DNA from: Pleurodeles waltl | Lineage: Eukaryota; Chordata; Amphibia; Caudata; Salamandridae | Assembly (NCBI RefSeq): GCF_031143425.1 | Contig: NC_090444.1 | Span: 1,535,358,782-1,535,422,781, forward strand | Length of the DNA stretch: 64,000 nt | Reading direction: 5' to 3' | Shown: piece by piece, positions 26,712 through 36,878 of the stretch | Layout of the letters: every line of letters starts with the position of its first letter | Numbering within the stretch: position 1 is the first letter of the stretch | Notes under the pieces: generated by a model | What the model was told of the DNA's origin: nothing | What the model saw: only the letters and a program-made list of their open reading frames with translations | Database searches by the model: none | Position numbers and translations under genes: made by a program

Positions 26712-27600
26712 GTTGGAAATTACCATCTTTTGCATGATGCACCCACAGATTACTGCCTTGACTGTTTTTGCTGGCTGCAGAACTCTGTGCACTTTAGTCC
26801 TACTAACCCCTGGTAAAGTGCATGGATTCCTCGTTACAGCATGATACAATTGGCATACACCTGATTAGTATATTTAACTTACTTGCAAGTATATGGTACT
26901 AAAGCCCAGATTTAAGAGGTCCTAGCGCCTCCTTGCGACACATTGGCATCATCGTTTTGATGCTAATGCGGCCCAACAAGGCCAAAATCACAGCGCCACA
27001 TTTACAAGGTGGTGCAAACATGCATTGCACCACTTTGTAACCCCTTGCGCCACATTCTGTCTGTGCCAGGTATAATGTATGCAAGAGAGTGTTCCCCCAT
27101 TAGGGGGGCAGAAAAAATGGGGCAATGAAATCTAAAAGATTCATTGGCACCATTTTTAGCGGCATTTTTGACACCTGCACAGAGCAGGCGCTAAAAGGAA
27201 GTACACCATTCTTTTCAATGGGCCTCAATGTGCTTTGCAGGATTAACATAAAATATGTTGGCGCTTATCCTTCAAAGCTCCAAACTACCGTCAAAAGTTT
27301 TGACGCTAGTTCCCTAACTACCACCATAGTGTGCCATATGTTAAATACAGAGCACACATGGTGGCGTTAGGGGGTGCTACGGGGCCCAGGAAAAGTGGCA
27401 CTGCCTTGTATGCAGCAACACTTTTCTTAAATTCTCCTCTAAGTGTACCCAAGGTGTGTAAGTTAAATTACATCAGTAGGTTTGAGCACCAATTGTGCCA
27501 CCCACTGCAGTTCCAGGACACAATGACTGCAGGCTTATTACTTGTAGACTGGCTGTGCAGTTAATTATAGCAGTCAGGGAATGCCAATTTCATAATTATA
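26712..27600 (+). mobile_element. LTR of the Gypsy remnant, split by a foldback element
   Basis: The LTR begins TGTTGGAAATTACC immediately after pol. Family words such as 'taaagtgcatgg' follow, and after the inserted element the text resumes with 'gagcaccaattgtgccacccac' near 27485. It links the long-LTR family of this window to Gypsy pol. The right limit is approximate. Confidence 0.5.
26904..27437. mobile_element. Foldback / MITE-like element inserted in the LTR
   Basis: The element starts CCCAGATTTAAGAGG and ends near CACTTTTCTTAAATTCTCC, a degraded terminal inverted repeat. Inside are several self-complementary words, for example 'gcgccacatttacaaggtggtgc'-like pairs and 'gcacaca..tggtggcg'. 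It encodes no protein. It interrupts the LTR that starts at 26712, so it is the younger insertion. Confidence 0.5.
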
Positions 27601-27639
27601 AAAAGAGGCACACAGGCACTGTAACACTGGCAAAAAGGA

Positions 27640-28500
27640 GGTTTACCCCACTGCTATAAAAGATTGACAGGCCCTTGTGACGACAAGTCTATTCACAGAG
27701 AAGTCTCTACCAAAATTATCCCAAAGAGTGTTGCCTGATCACACTTATTCTTCTGGAGCTTGCTCTGTTCCTCCCTCTCCAACAGCAAACGCCCCCACTT
27801 CTGCCACGGATTCAGATTCTTTCTCTTCTTCCTACAAATCCCAAGCTACTAAATGATCTAAAAAGGTGCAAAGTTCCCACTCCCTTCCAATTCCAACTCC
27901 TTTCACTTTTGAACCTTTGGAGATTACCCATCCCAAATCTTCTGATTGGACCCCTGCTCCTCCGGTGGCTGAGTACATGCACCTCCACCTCCACAAAGGC
28001 TTTGAAAAAGAAGCCCAATCCAGGCTCAGATCCGAATGCCCAATGCCGGACTTGCTGCATAAGACTGCTCTCACCCCTGACATAGGTGCCACGATGCTGA
28101 CCTTCCTAAAAAAAAGCTCAAGAAAGACCCAAAGAAGGGTATGGACAAGGCCATCTAGGCCTCTCAGGGCAAACTTCTTGATGTCTATGGCCCTCTGGCC
28201 AAGATTTTTGAACTGGCCCTTAATGCACGAGACAGATGCCCCCGTCCACCCGGAGGTCCTGGCAGGGTGGACGCAGCGGGCAAACTGCCTCCTAGGAACG
28301 CTAATTGTGCTCCGGCCTCTGAACGTCGCAAGTCTATTGTTATGGATTGATTCACAATTAGTTGAACTGGCTTAAGCTGAACCAGACCCCCTCGCTGAAG
28401 GGCAGCTTTTTGACGTTTGCTTTGTCAAAGACACTGCAAAATTTGTGAATACTTTCACATCTCTCGACAAGTCTCAATCATGCTGACCGGTAGTCAATGA
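27640..28500 (+). pseudogene. DIRS-type element, gag-like region
   Basis: An open frame of 169 codons (27866-28375) lies directly upstream of the RNase H and recombinase parts of a DIRS element. It has no zinc knuckle or other clear domain; the Gag call comes from position alone. The reverse transcriptase expected between this frame and RNase H is missing, and the RNase H part begins abruptly at about 28510. That points to an internal deletion. Confidence 0.5.
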
Positions 28501-28509
28501 TTGTCCCAG

Positions 28510-29130
28510 GAATTTTGACTCTACATAAACTGCTTGGAATTGCTAGCATACTCCTTCACCATAAAGTCCCTGTCTCTGATAAAGAACAGCTTTTGCATTC
28601 TCCTGTGGATGGACAATGTGTCTGACGTCCGATACACCAATTGTTTGGGGCGAACATCTCACCTTCTGGCAAACACAGTCAGGGACTTTTGCCATTTTTG
28701 TCTTTCTCAGAAGATAAGGGTTCTGGTGGGATTCCTTCCAGGGATGAACAATCTGGTGGCAGATTGGAATTCCAGATTCCTCGTGGGTTATAGAGATTGG
28801 AAACTCCATCCCAATGTTTCCAAGAATATTATGTCATCATTGGGACTGTGCCAGGTGGACCTGTTTGCGGAGCACTTAAATGCTCAACTGAACAAATTCT
28901 GCAGTTGGAGACCGGACCAGACAGCCCTTGGCGATGGATGCCTTTCCACAGATTTGGACAGCTCAAGTGAAATATGCGTTCCCACACTTTGCCATGATTC
29001 AGAGGGTCACAGCTCAAACCAGACGGCAACTGACATCCTTGGTTCTGATCACCACGGTGTGGAAGTCACAACCATAGTTACCGACCCTTCTGGAAATGTC
29101 AATAGCCAGCTAACTCTGATGGCCTGGAAG
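28510..29130 (+). pseudogene. DIRS-type RNase H region
   Basis: The 233-codon frame 28534-29235 starts 'MELLAYSFTIKSL' and carries 'LLWMDNVSDVRYTN' followed by 'GFLPGMNNLVADWNSR', the pattern of DIRS RNase H. Next comes 'GLCQVDLFAEHLNAQLNKF', the stretch usually found between RNase H and the recombinase in DIRS elements. The downstream part overlaps the recombinase in another frame, so a frameshift lies near 29170. It would remove RNA from RNA-DNA hybrids during replication of the element. Confidence 0.75.
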
Positions 29131-29165
29131 ATTTCGGGATACATGGTCAAACTGAAGGCATTTAA

Positions 29166-30043
29166 TTGGCAGCTGCCACTTTTATATACCAGGTTTGGGC
29201 TCCTTCTACCCGCAAACGTTATTCCTCAGCATTAAAGAAATGGGAGGTGGTTCCCATGGAATCCGAATTAAAAGATGGTTTGAATTTTGTTTCAGAATGT
29301 GCTGAATCTGGATTATATTACAGTTTGGCAAATAATTTCAGGTCGGCTTTGTCTGCTGGGCATGGTCTAGATGATGGTAAATCAGTAGGTACTCATCCTC
29401 TGGTGTTTAAGTTATTAAAAGGTATTAGGGTGGCAAATCCTCCTAAACCTTGTTATTCCCAGTTTTGGGATGTGAACGATTTTCTGTCCTTATTTGAGGC
29501 ATGACAAGACAATTTAGTTTTATCTTTGAAGCAGCTTCCCGTTAAGCTGACTATGTTTTTATGCTTGTTTTTTTGCCGAAGAGTGTCTAATGTAAGAGAA
29601 CTGGATCTCGCAGGTAGGTTGTTTTCTCCAGGTGGTGTTTCCTTTTTTTATCTCAAAGAGGACAAAATCCATGTTCTGGTCTATTGATGAGCCAGCCTTT
29701 CCTCATAATGCATAAATGTTTAAAAGTTTATGAAGAGCGCTTTGCTGTACATAGGGCTGACCTTTTTGGTCCTCTGTTGTTGGCTCTTAAGAAACCATTA
29801 CATCTGTTTTCGGCAGTGACCTTAGACCATAGGGTTCTCTAGGACATGTCAAAAGCTGGCATTGATATCTCTAGGTAAGGGGCTCATTCAGCTAGGGAGA
29901 CCATGGTGTCCAAGGTATTTGCATTGGGTTCTAGGCTGGAAGATATTCTTTGTGCTGCTGATTGGTCTTCTGACTCTATGCTTAAGATTTTTTATTATAA
30001 ACCTAGTGTGAATGCTTTTTCTGTTGTGGTTGGTCAGCTTTGA
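29166..30043 (+). pseudogene. DIRS-type tyrosine recombinase
   Basis: The N-terminal core-binding part is open at 29166-29504, beginning near 'VWAPSTRKRYSSALKKW'. After one stop the catalytic part follows in shifting frames. The first Arg lies in 'CRRVSNVREL' (about 29574-29600), the H-x-x-R box reads HSAR (His codon 29885-29887, Arg codon 29894-29896), and the nucleophile Tyr lies in 'KIFYYKP' (29984-30004). The frame ends with TGA at 30041-30043. DIRS elements use this enzyme instead of a DDE integrase to insert circular DNA. Several stops between 29504 and 29880 mean this copy is dead. Confidence 0.85.
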
Positions 30044-32360
30044 ACCAGCATAATCGGAGCCTCCAGTCCAGCCATAGAAAAGAACATTTTCTAGCTTATT
30101 TCTTTCTTTTTGGAATCTAACCTAGTTGGATTGGGGTAAACCTCCGTTGAGTATCTTCATCTTTTGTTCCTTGTTATGGACATGGTTCACTTTTGAGATT
30201 ACTGTTTTTCGCAAAGAAAAAGGCAGGAAAGATGGTGCGTCTCTTTTTGTATGTTAAGCCTTGACATTATCAGTGGCTAAAGGAAGAGGCGTGGTTAAAA
30301 ACCTCATGGGATATGTAGTATGGTTACAGTTTTTCCATCACCTGCTGCATTTTGAGTAGTAAAGATTGAGAAGCATAATCCTCGGCTCCACGTCCTTAAT
30401 CAAATCTAAAATTCTTGTTGCAAAGCTAGAACATTTTCTATTGCCTGTCAGAATGTGGGACACAGATCCTAGTATGTTAACACAGTTGTTTTATTTGTCT
30501 GTTATTTTATGCAAATCCTTTCACTGTGGGGCACGTACCAACAAAAATTGGTTTGTTTTTCACTCCTGAGGGCCTTTTAAACATCGAGGGTTGTTGTAAG
30601 TTGCTCCAGCTTGTATGCAGGAGGAATGCTTGATATATAGAGTGTTTTCTCCAAGACTGTTAATGCTCGTTATTTTGGGAATTTCGAGGCAGTAATTTTG
30701 ATTTGTTTCCTTATTATCTGTAGAACCTATGAGAAGGACCTTTTAAAGATAGCGCACATGAAAATTCTAAAATAGCCCTGATAAATGTGAATCATTGGGA
30801 TGTCCATTCCTTCTATAGTTTGTATGTAGGAAGGATGTCTGGCACTTAGGGGGTCATTACAACATTGGCGGGCGGCGGTAACCGCCGTGCAGCCGCCAAT
30901 GCAGCCGCACTCCCGCGGTGCCCATTATGACATCCCGCTGGGCCGGTGGGCGGAAACAGAGTTTCCGCCCGCCGGCCCAGCGGGGATGTGGGCCGCAACA
31001 TGGGAGCCGGCTCCAAATGGAGCCGGCGGTGTTGCGGCCGTGCGACGGGTGCAGTTGCACCCGTCGCGCTTTTCACTGTCTGCTATGCAGACAGTGAAAA
31101 CCTGCACGGGGCCCTGTCAGGGGGCCCCTGCGACTCCCCGTACCACCAGCCTTTTCCACCAGGAAAAGGCTGGCAGTAGGGGGACTCGTAATCCCCTGGG
31201 CGATTATCACCGCTGGGGCAAATGTGGCGGGAAACCGTCGGCCCCGGCGGTGCGACCGCGGCGCTACAACTGCGATCTTAATCCCCTCTGAAGCAGCGCC
31301 AGCCTGTTGGCGGTGCTTCAGCCAAAACAGCCCTGGCGGTCTTGGACCGCCAGGGTTGTAATGAGGGCCCAAGTGTTCCAACTTAGTAGCTATGCTCACT
31401 ATTATTTTTGAGAATTGTTGGGAGGATACCACATTGAAAGTTCATTCTTTTTAACTCGAGTCGCTATTCCCTGGATTCGATCTTTTAACTAATCCTGCTA
31501 CTGTGCATACTTTCTGTGTTTTCTCGCAGATAACTAACATTTGGAATTTCATAAGAGCTACTATAGCTTTTTTTGATTCATCCTTTTCTGATCTAAACAG
31601 TGTTGAGGTATGAACTTCTTTTATAGATGTGTTTTTTGTTAATGCATGAATTCTTCTCTCTTACTGCTTGGGAAACTCTTGATCACTTCTATTTGGGTCT
31701 GGACTGTAGGGGCCTTTCAGCTGACTGGTCCCAGTCAGTTTGTTTTCACGCTGGTGTCATGACTTTCATGGTATTTTCTGTCTGGGCAGAAGAATAGGAA
31801 TGTTATATTAATTCTCATATTATTTTACATATTCAATCAGTATTCTTATGTGTGGCTTCATAACTGTCTGTTATTCACGAATTGTCACATGCAGTATACT
31901 TTGGTGGTTTTTATTGGCATTTTTTCACAAAGTCATGTGGGAATTGATGTAGGGATTTTTCTGTTAAGGTGCAATTTGTTGTATATGTTTCTTAATACAT
32001 GACACAGAGTTTATATGTGTGAATTTAGTTATAATTGTATCTTTTACCGCCCTGAGGAAGTCATTGAGATCATTTTCTCCTAAGACGAAACAAGTGTTGA
32101 CCGGAGGGGGTTACTCTACTCTCTGGACACGCTATTTCGTGTCCTCCTGGTATCTTTAGTTAAGGAGGTGTTTATACACACACCCCTTACAAGCTTACGC
32201 GGACTATTAAATACAGCACTATATATCGGATAACTAACATTTGGAATTTCATGAGAGCTACTATAGCTTTTTTTGATTCATCTTTTTCTGATCTAAACAT
32301 CGTGTTGAGCACTGAGGAAGTCATTGAGATCATTTTCTCCTAATACGAAACATGTGTTGG
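30044..32360 (+). mobile_element. DIRS 3' region and flanking duplicated segments
   Basis: Right of the recombinase is non-coding DNA that should include the terminal and complementary repeats of the DIRS element, but I could not place their ends. Two words recur: 'gataactaacatttggaatttcat' starts at 31529 and 32229, and 'ctgaggaagtcattgagatc' starts at 32052 and 32312. In the right copy the two words lie close together; in the left copy about 435 bp separates them. Confidence 0.4.
30848..31371. mobile_element. GC-rich multi-hairpin, Harbinger-like MITE
   Basis: The ends CTTAGGGGGTCATTAC (left) and GTAATGAGGGCCCAAG (right) are inverted repeats and resemble the ends of the Harbinger region at 40812 and 50926. 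The terminal block CCCTGGCGGTC and the internal word GCCAACAGGCTGGCG are also shared with 40812-40870. The element is far more GC-rich than its flanks. At least eight hairpins follow each other, including 30931-30988 (27-bp arms, nearly perfect), 31042-31067 (12 bp, perfect), 31070-31100 (14 bp, perfect, 3-nt loop) and 31331-31355 (11 bp, perfect). It encodes nothing and probably depends on a Harbinger transposase in trans. Confidence 0.75.
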
Positions 32361-33064
32361 CTGTTTTCTGTTTTACCAGTATATGAATATTACATCTCAA
32401 GAATGAATTGGATTCATGCTAACCTTCCACGGTCTACTTTGTACCTGATTACTTGGAAGAGGACTTGACAATATACGTACATCGATTACTGACCCTTTAT
32501 TCATTCACGAGTGCCTTGACATCTGTTGATTATGCTGTGTTTTTCTTAGAGAAACATTGGAGGATGGGGGAGGATCCTCCTGCCAGGAGCACCGTGCCTA
32601 TGATTGTTTAGATTATGCACTAACTTGATGATTCACTGTGAGCGCCTAGTCCTATAACCTTCTTCCCATTGCTGTCCTTTCTTTTGTACAGGAGGGGAGA
32701 GGACAACATGAGTGGGGAAAGTAAGAAGGAGCTTAAGGGTGGGAAGGAGAAGCAATGGGTGAGCAAGCAACTTGGTGCAGGCAGAGGGGAAGCACTTGGG
32801 TGTGAAAGCAACACAGAGGAGTATGTTTTTGGCATCTGTATAGCACAAATCTAGCCACAATGCAGCAGAGTACTGTACATGGTCCAAGACAAGAATAAGC
32901 TCAAGTAAAAGAAGAGGAAGCAATGTTACACACGCTTAATGCACTGTGATGTATTATTCCGTAAAAAGAGAAGTACAAGAGGACGAGCACAACATGGAGG
33001 GGGCATGGATAAGAACATGAACGATACGGGGCAACACAGAATATAAGGGAGGCAGTCGGAAATA
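32361..33064. other. No gene recognised
   Basis: Open frames on both strands around 32620-32923 mirror each other in a purine-rich stretch and show no motif. Confidence 0.4.
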
Positions 33065-35765
33065 AAATGAACTCTCATGGAGAGTTCAAGTTTATTTTAA
33101 ATGCGTAGTTAATTAAAACCAATGCATCATACATACACTTAAAAAAAAAGATAGAATCAAATAAATACATACCATCCCTTGTACATTAAAAAACAACAAA
33201 AAAAGGATCAAGACTTCCCATTTTTAATCTAGGAAACCTTCCAGGTGTAGATGTGCAGTCCTGCATGCCTAACCGCGACTTTCCTAGTGTATATTCCATG
33301 GAAGAGTAAACTTTTTAAATGTTATTACTAACAGTAACCCTAACAGTAACCCCCTATTTCTATAGGTATATTTATTTCCATATTGTGTTAGTTGTATAAT
33401 ACATCTTTTTCTGTGTGTCCACATCTTTATACAAAAGATTCTAAAGACTATAAAGGTATATTTTAGGTCCGATTTATTTTATCTGAAGTTTCCCTAGAAT
33501 CAGTCCAGGACTCTAAGTCTATAGGTACACATATGTTACATTTATACTAGTTTAAAACTTGTTGTAGTTTTTTAGATATCAAGCGTAAAACCTTTGTAAA
33601 TTTTACGTTCAAGACAAAGTCTGAAGGATTAAAGCAAGCAATCACTGCTTGTCTTCCCCTTTGGTTAAATGCTGCCTTTAATAGAAGTTTTCGTTCATTT
33701 CTTAAGCTGTTACAGATGCAGATCAGGTGGATTGTTCTTCCAGTCCACATCCGCACATCCTACACTGAGGAATTGTTTAGGTGCGTTCCCATTGGGGTCG
33801 ATGGGCATCACCATGAATAATGCCAAATCGATGTCTGATGAAAAGATCCTTGGCAGCTTTTGACCACCCAGCCTCCAAGTAAGGCTGATATTTCAGAAGT
33901 TTATATTTGTTTATTATCATCCAAGAATGTGATCTGGTAGCCAGTAGGCTCTTATCTACAATTACCGATCTTTTCTTCACTGTTCGGTTTAAGATTGTTT
34001 TGAATGTGTTGTAGGAGAGATTTGAATCCCATAGATCCCATACTTCCAGGCCTTCTAATGCCTGATCTAAATACTGTCTTTGCTTGGCTTTAGGATTGGA
34101 ACTAATCTCCTTCCAAAGTCCTTGGCAAAGCTGATTTTCTTTAGTTAGCTCTAAGTGTTTCCAGATTTTGATATAACTGGATTGCCTAACTAGGCACTGG
34201 ATTAAATTACCAAACTCCAGCCTAATTTGTACTTGGGGGGTATACCCTGGTAACTTGAATAGAGACCTAAATATTTTCCCAGTGATTCTGTTGAGGATGG
34301 TTGCATCTTGTCCACACAGTGCTCGAATTTAGTTTGGCTGCAATAACTTGCAGCAAGGGACAGTAGCTAGGGATCATTGAGCTGCTTCTTCAGGGTGTGA
34401 AAAGCAAGCAGTAGAGCGTTTCCCTTATGATATAGTTCCTGCTTCTGAGGTAGAAAAGACCCCCGTTCGTCAAACAGTACACCCAGGTCTCTATATTGGT
34501 TTACTTGTTCCAGTACTCCCCTTTGGGTGTGCCATTTTTTAAATCTTGAGATTTTATTACTTATTTCCATCACTTTGTTTTTTTTCTGATTAATTTCCAT
34601 TTAGTTCAGCGTATTCCGATAACTTGATGATGAGCCAACGTAATCCTACTTTGGTTTGACTCAGAAGTACTACATCGTCAGCGTATAACAAGTTGGAGAT
34701 AGGCATGTCTCCTACTTTAGGGGCCTGGGCGTTCACGTTATTTAGTTTCACAGTCAGATCTGACAGAAAAAGATTAAAAAGAAATGGTGCCAGCACACAG
34801 CCTTGTTTCAGACCTTGTTTTGTCTTAATTTCCCTTGAAAGGAAGGAACCGTCACCAATCTTAACTCTAATCAATGTATCTGTGTATAACAGCTGGATGG
34901 CTTTTAGCAGATTTCCCGGTATTTCCCAGGAGGCTAGTTTCTCCCATAGAAGGCGTCGCTGTACCAAATCAAAAGCTGATTTGAAATCTACGAAACACAG
35001 ATACAACGGTTGATTCTTTTGTTTACATTTGTCAATGACAGTGGGGAGACATGGAATAATTGTGGTGGTTCCTGGGTCCTTTGCAAAGCCTGCCTGGTTG
35101 GGGGGGGAATAGTACTATTCTCGGTTGCCCACCTGCTAAGTTCCTCCAGTAAAATCCCAGCATAATATTTGGCCTCTACATCCATTAAAGTAATCAAACA
35201 ATAGTTTTCGGGATAAAATTTACTACCACCTTTAAATATCGGATAGATTATAGCTCCCCTCCATAATTTTGGAATACTTCCTAGTTCTATACAGTTGTTG
35301 TAAGTCAGGGACAGTTTTTTCCCCAAAAGGCTGGGCTCATTTTGAATAGCCCGTTTGGGATCCCATTAGGACCTGGAGCTCCTCCATTTTTACTGTTCTT
35401 CATTAAATTTACAACTTCTGACATTTTAAATGTAAAAATTCCAGATTTTATTTGGTGAGTGGGGAGCTTTAATATAGATCCTTTTGGGCTTGACTCTTTT
35501 GTTATATCGTCCAGGTTTTCGATAGTTCCCTTTTTTCACCAAAATGGTAGATTAAATATTCAGTCCATACAGATTCCGCGATATTGGAGCTGGTCAGGGT
35601 CATTGGGTCTTTGTTTAAGTCATTTATCATTTTCAAAAATCCCTGTACATTAGATTTTTTGCTTAGAAATAAGGCCTTTGCCCAAAAGACATGATTTTCC
35701 TGTTGTTTATGATCCCATATTTGCTTCCGATAAATATTATTTACATTTTTTTAGATCGGCCTTCA
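33065..35765 (-). mobile_element. APE-type LINE, RT half, 5'-truncated
   Basis: On the minus strand the RT is largely open. The block 'LWRGAIIYPIFKGGSKFYP' lies at 35210-35270, 'FVDFKSAFDLVQRRLLWEKL' at about 34935-34995, and 'GLKQGCVLAPFLFNLFLSDL' at about 34755-34815. The catalytic box is intact as YADD in 'NLLYADDVVLLS' (about 34665-34700), and a C-terminal region follows to about 34370. Right of 35326 only broken upstream frames remain. The 3' end near 33065-33110 (AGTTTATT, then a TAATTA-rich part) resembles the end of the second copy at 60780. The clade is not L2; I do not assign it further. Confidence 0.8.
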
Positions 35766-36230
35766 AACGTAAGTCTGTTGGATGTGTCTTATAATGGAGA
35801 GTATAACAGAAAAGAAACAAGTAGTGCATGAAAGGCAAGCAGAGAAAGCTCAGAAGCCAGCTAATCAAAAGTGATGGTACAGAGGCAATGCTTCATAGGA
35901 GAAACAAACATAAGGTTGACACGTTGGAGCATAAATGAACAGCAGGAAAATCAGTGTGACAGGAAAGCCAGCCAATGGTAAGCAAAGGGCAGCCTTCAGG
36001 ACCCTGTAGGTTTTAAGTAAGCCCACAATGTACTTGCAACAGACAATTCATTTGCTGTGTAGTAGGTGAGATTTAAAGCAGGTTCTTTGTAAAGCCCTCA
36101 GTTGCTCCCTGGATGTAAAAATGTGGTAAATAAAATTCCCAAATAAATAATATTCTATTGTGACAAGAGAAATTATTAGCACAATTCAACTTTACGTCGT
36201 AGATTTATAAAACTGCATTTACAATCTTAC
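35766..36230 (-). other. CLN8 intron sequence adjacent to the donor
   Basis: This is non-coding sequence downstream of the CLN8 exon on the minus strand. It starts with the splice donor GTAAGATTG (36230 leftwards). No further exon of the gene is seen to the left edge of the window. Confidence 0.7.
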
Positions 36231-36773
36231 CTTAAGAAGCATCCATGACACACAGGTGAAAGGCGTGCTCATTTCCAAGAGCAATGTTATCATTGGTATA
36301 TAATGTCCGGCTGTGCCACAAATCACTGCACCGAAGTAGCCAGCAAAAGCAACCAAGTGATGAATGGCTAAGAAAATATCGCATGTCGAGAAATAGATGT
36401 TGAACATATGGAGGGCCACATTTTCAAACAGAAAGAAGCCTGTTGACACCAGAATAGTAATCCATGTCCAATCATGCTGTGATCGTATTGGGTCTGCATA
36501 CAAGTCCGTGTCAAAAAGCAGGGCCCTCAAGCCAACGATAATACTTTGAATTCCAAACACTGCACGGGTGGCAGCCAAATTCCAAAAGACTTGCTCTTTG
36601 GCCGACAGGCAGCGATAAGTAGAAATGAAACAAAAAGACAACCAGTGTGAAAAAAGAAATATTACCAGGTAAATGCCAAAGCCGGCACCTATCACCTTGA
36701 TACAAACTTGCCATGAAAAATAGGGTAACTCATCATCAAAAATGGGTGTTGTTCCATCATCTGCAAGAAACAT
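36231..36773 (-). CDS. CLN8: CLN8, first coding exon (residues 1-181)
   Basis: CLN8 is an ER and ER-Golgi membrane protein with a TLC domain. With CLN6 it loads newly made lysosomal enzymes into vesicles leaving the ER; its loss causes a neuronal ceroid lipofuscinosis in humans. The exon encodes 181 residues, the same coding length as the first coding exon of human CLN8 as I recall it. Landmarks that match are the 'SW' at residues 20-21, 'FWNLAATRAVFGIQS', 'FFLFENVALH', 'IHHLVAFAGYFG' and 'LLLEMSTPFTCVSWMLLK'. A first membrane span covers about residues 24-44. I chose the ATG at 36773: the frame is open further upstream, but only to a GTG at 36800. The exon ends with donor AAG|GTAAGA. The C-terminal part of the TLC domain and the ER-retrieval tail are in a later exon that is not in this window. 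Confidence 0.95.
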
Positions 36774-36878
36774 GCTTTTCAATTCTAGAGTGAGGCGCAC
36801 GGCTCAGTTTCTTTAACTTCTTCAGACACACTTTGGGCTGCTGTACCTCTAGTGATGTAATCCATGCCAAACTTTGAT
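36774..36878 (-). promoter_or_regulatory. CLN8 5' UTR part of the same exon, with a uORF
   Basis: A splice acceptor TGTTTTTCAG ends at 36879, so the exon spans 36231-36878. Within the untranslated part an upstream ATG at 36865 opens 26 codons and closes with TAG at 36787-36785, only 11 nt before the CLN8 start codon. Its start context is GGCATGG. Such a uORF may lower translation of CLN8; that is inference. Confidence 0.65.

Noticed and set aside
32620..32923. Leu/Pro-rich minus-strand frames as a membrane-protein exon (considered for CLN8)
   Set aside because: The wording does not match the CLN8 C-terminal half, there is no good splice acceptor, and the composition follows from a purine-rich plus strand.
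36774..36800. A longer CLN8 protein starting at 36800
   Set aside because: That codon is GTG, not ATG. The ATG at 36773 gives the expected 181-codon exon and the right N-terminal spacing.
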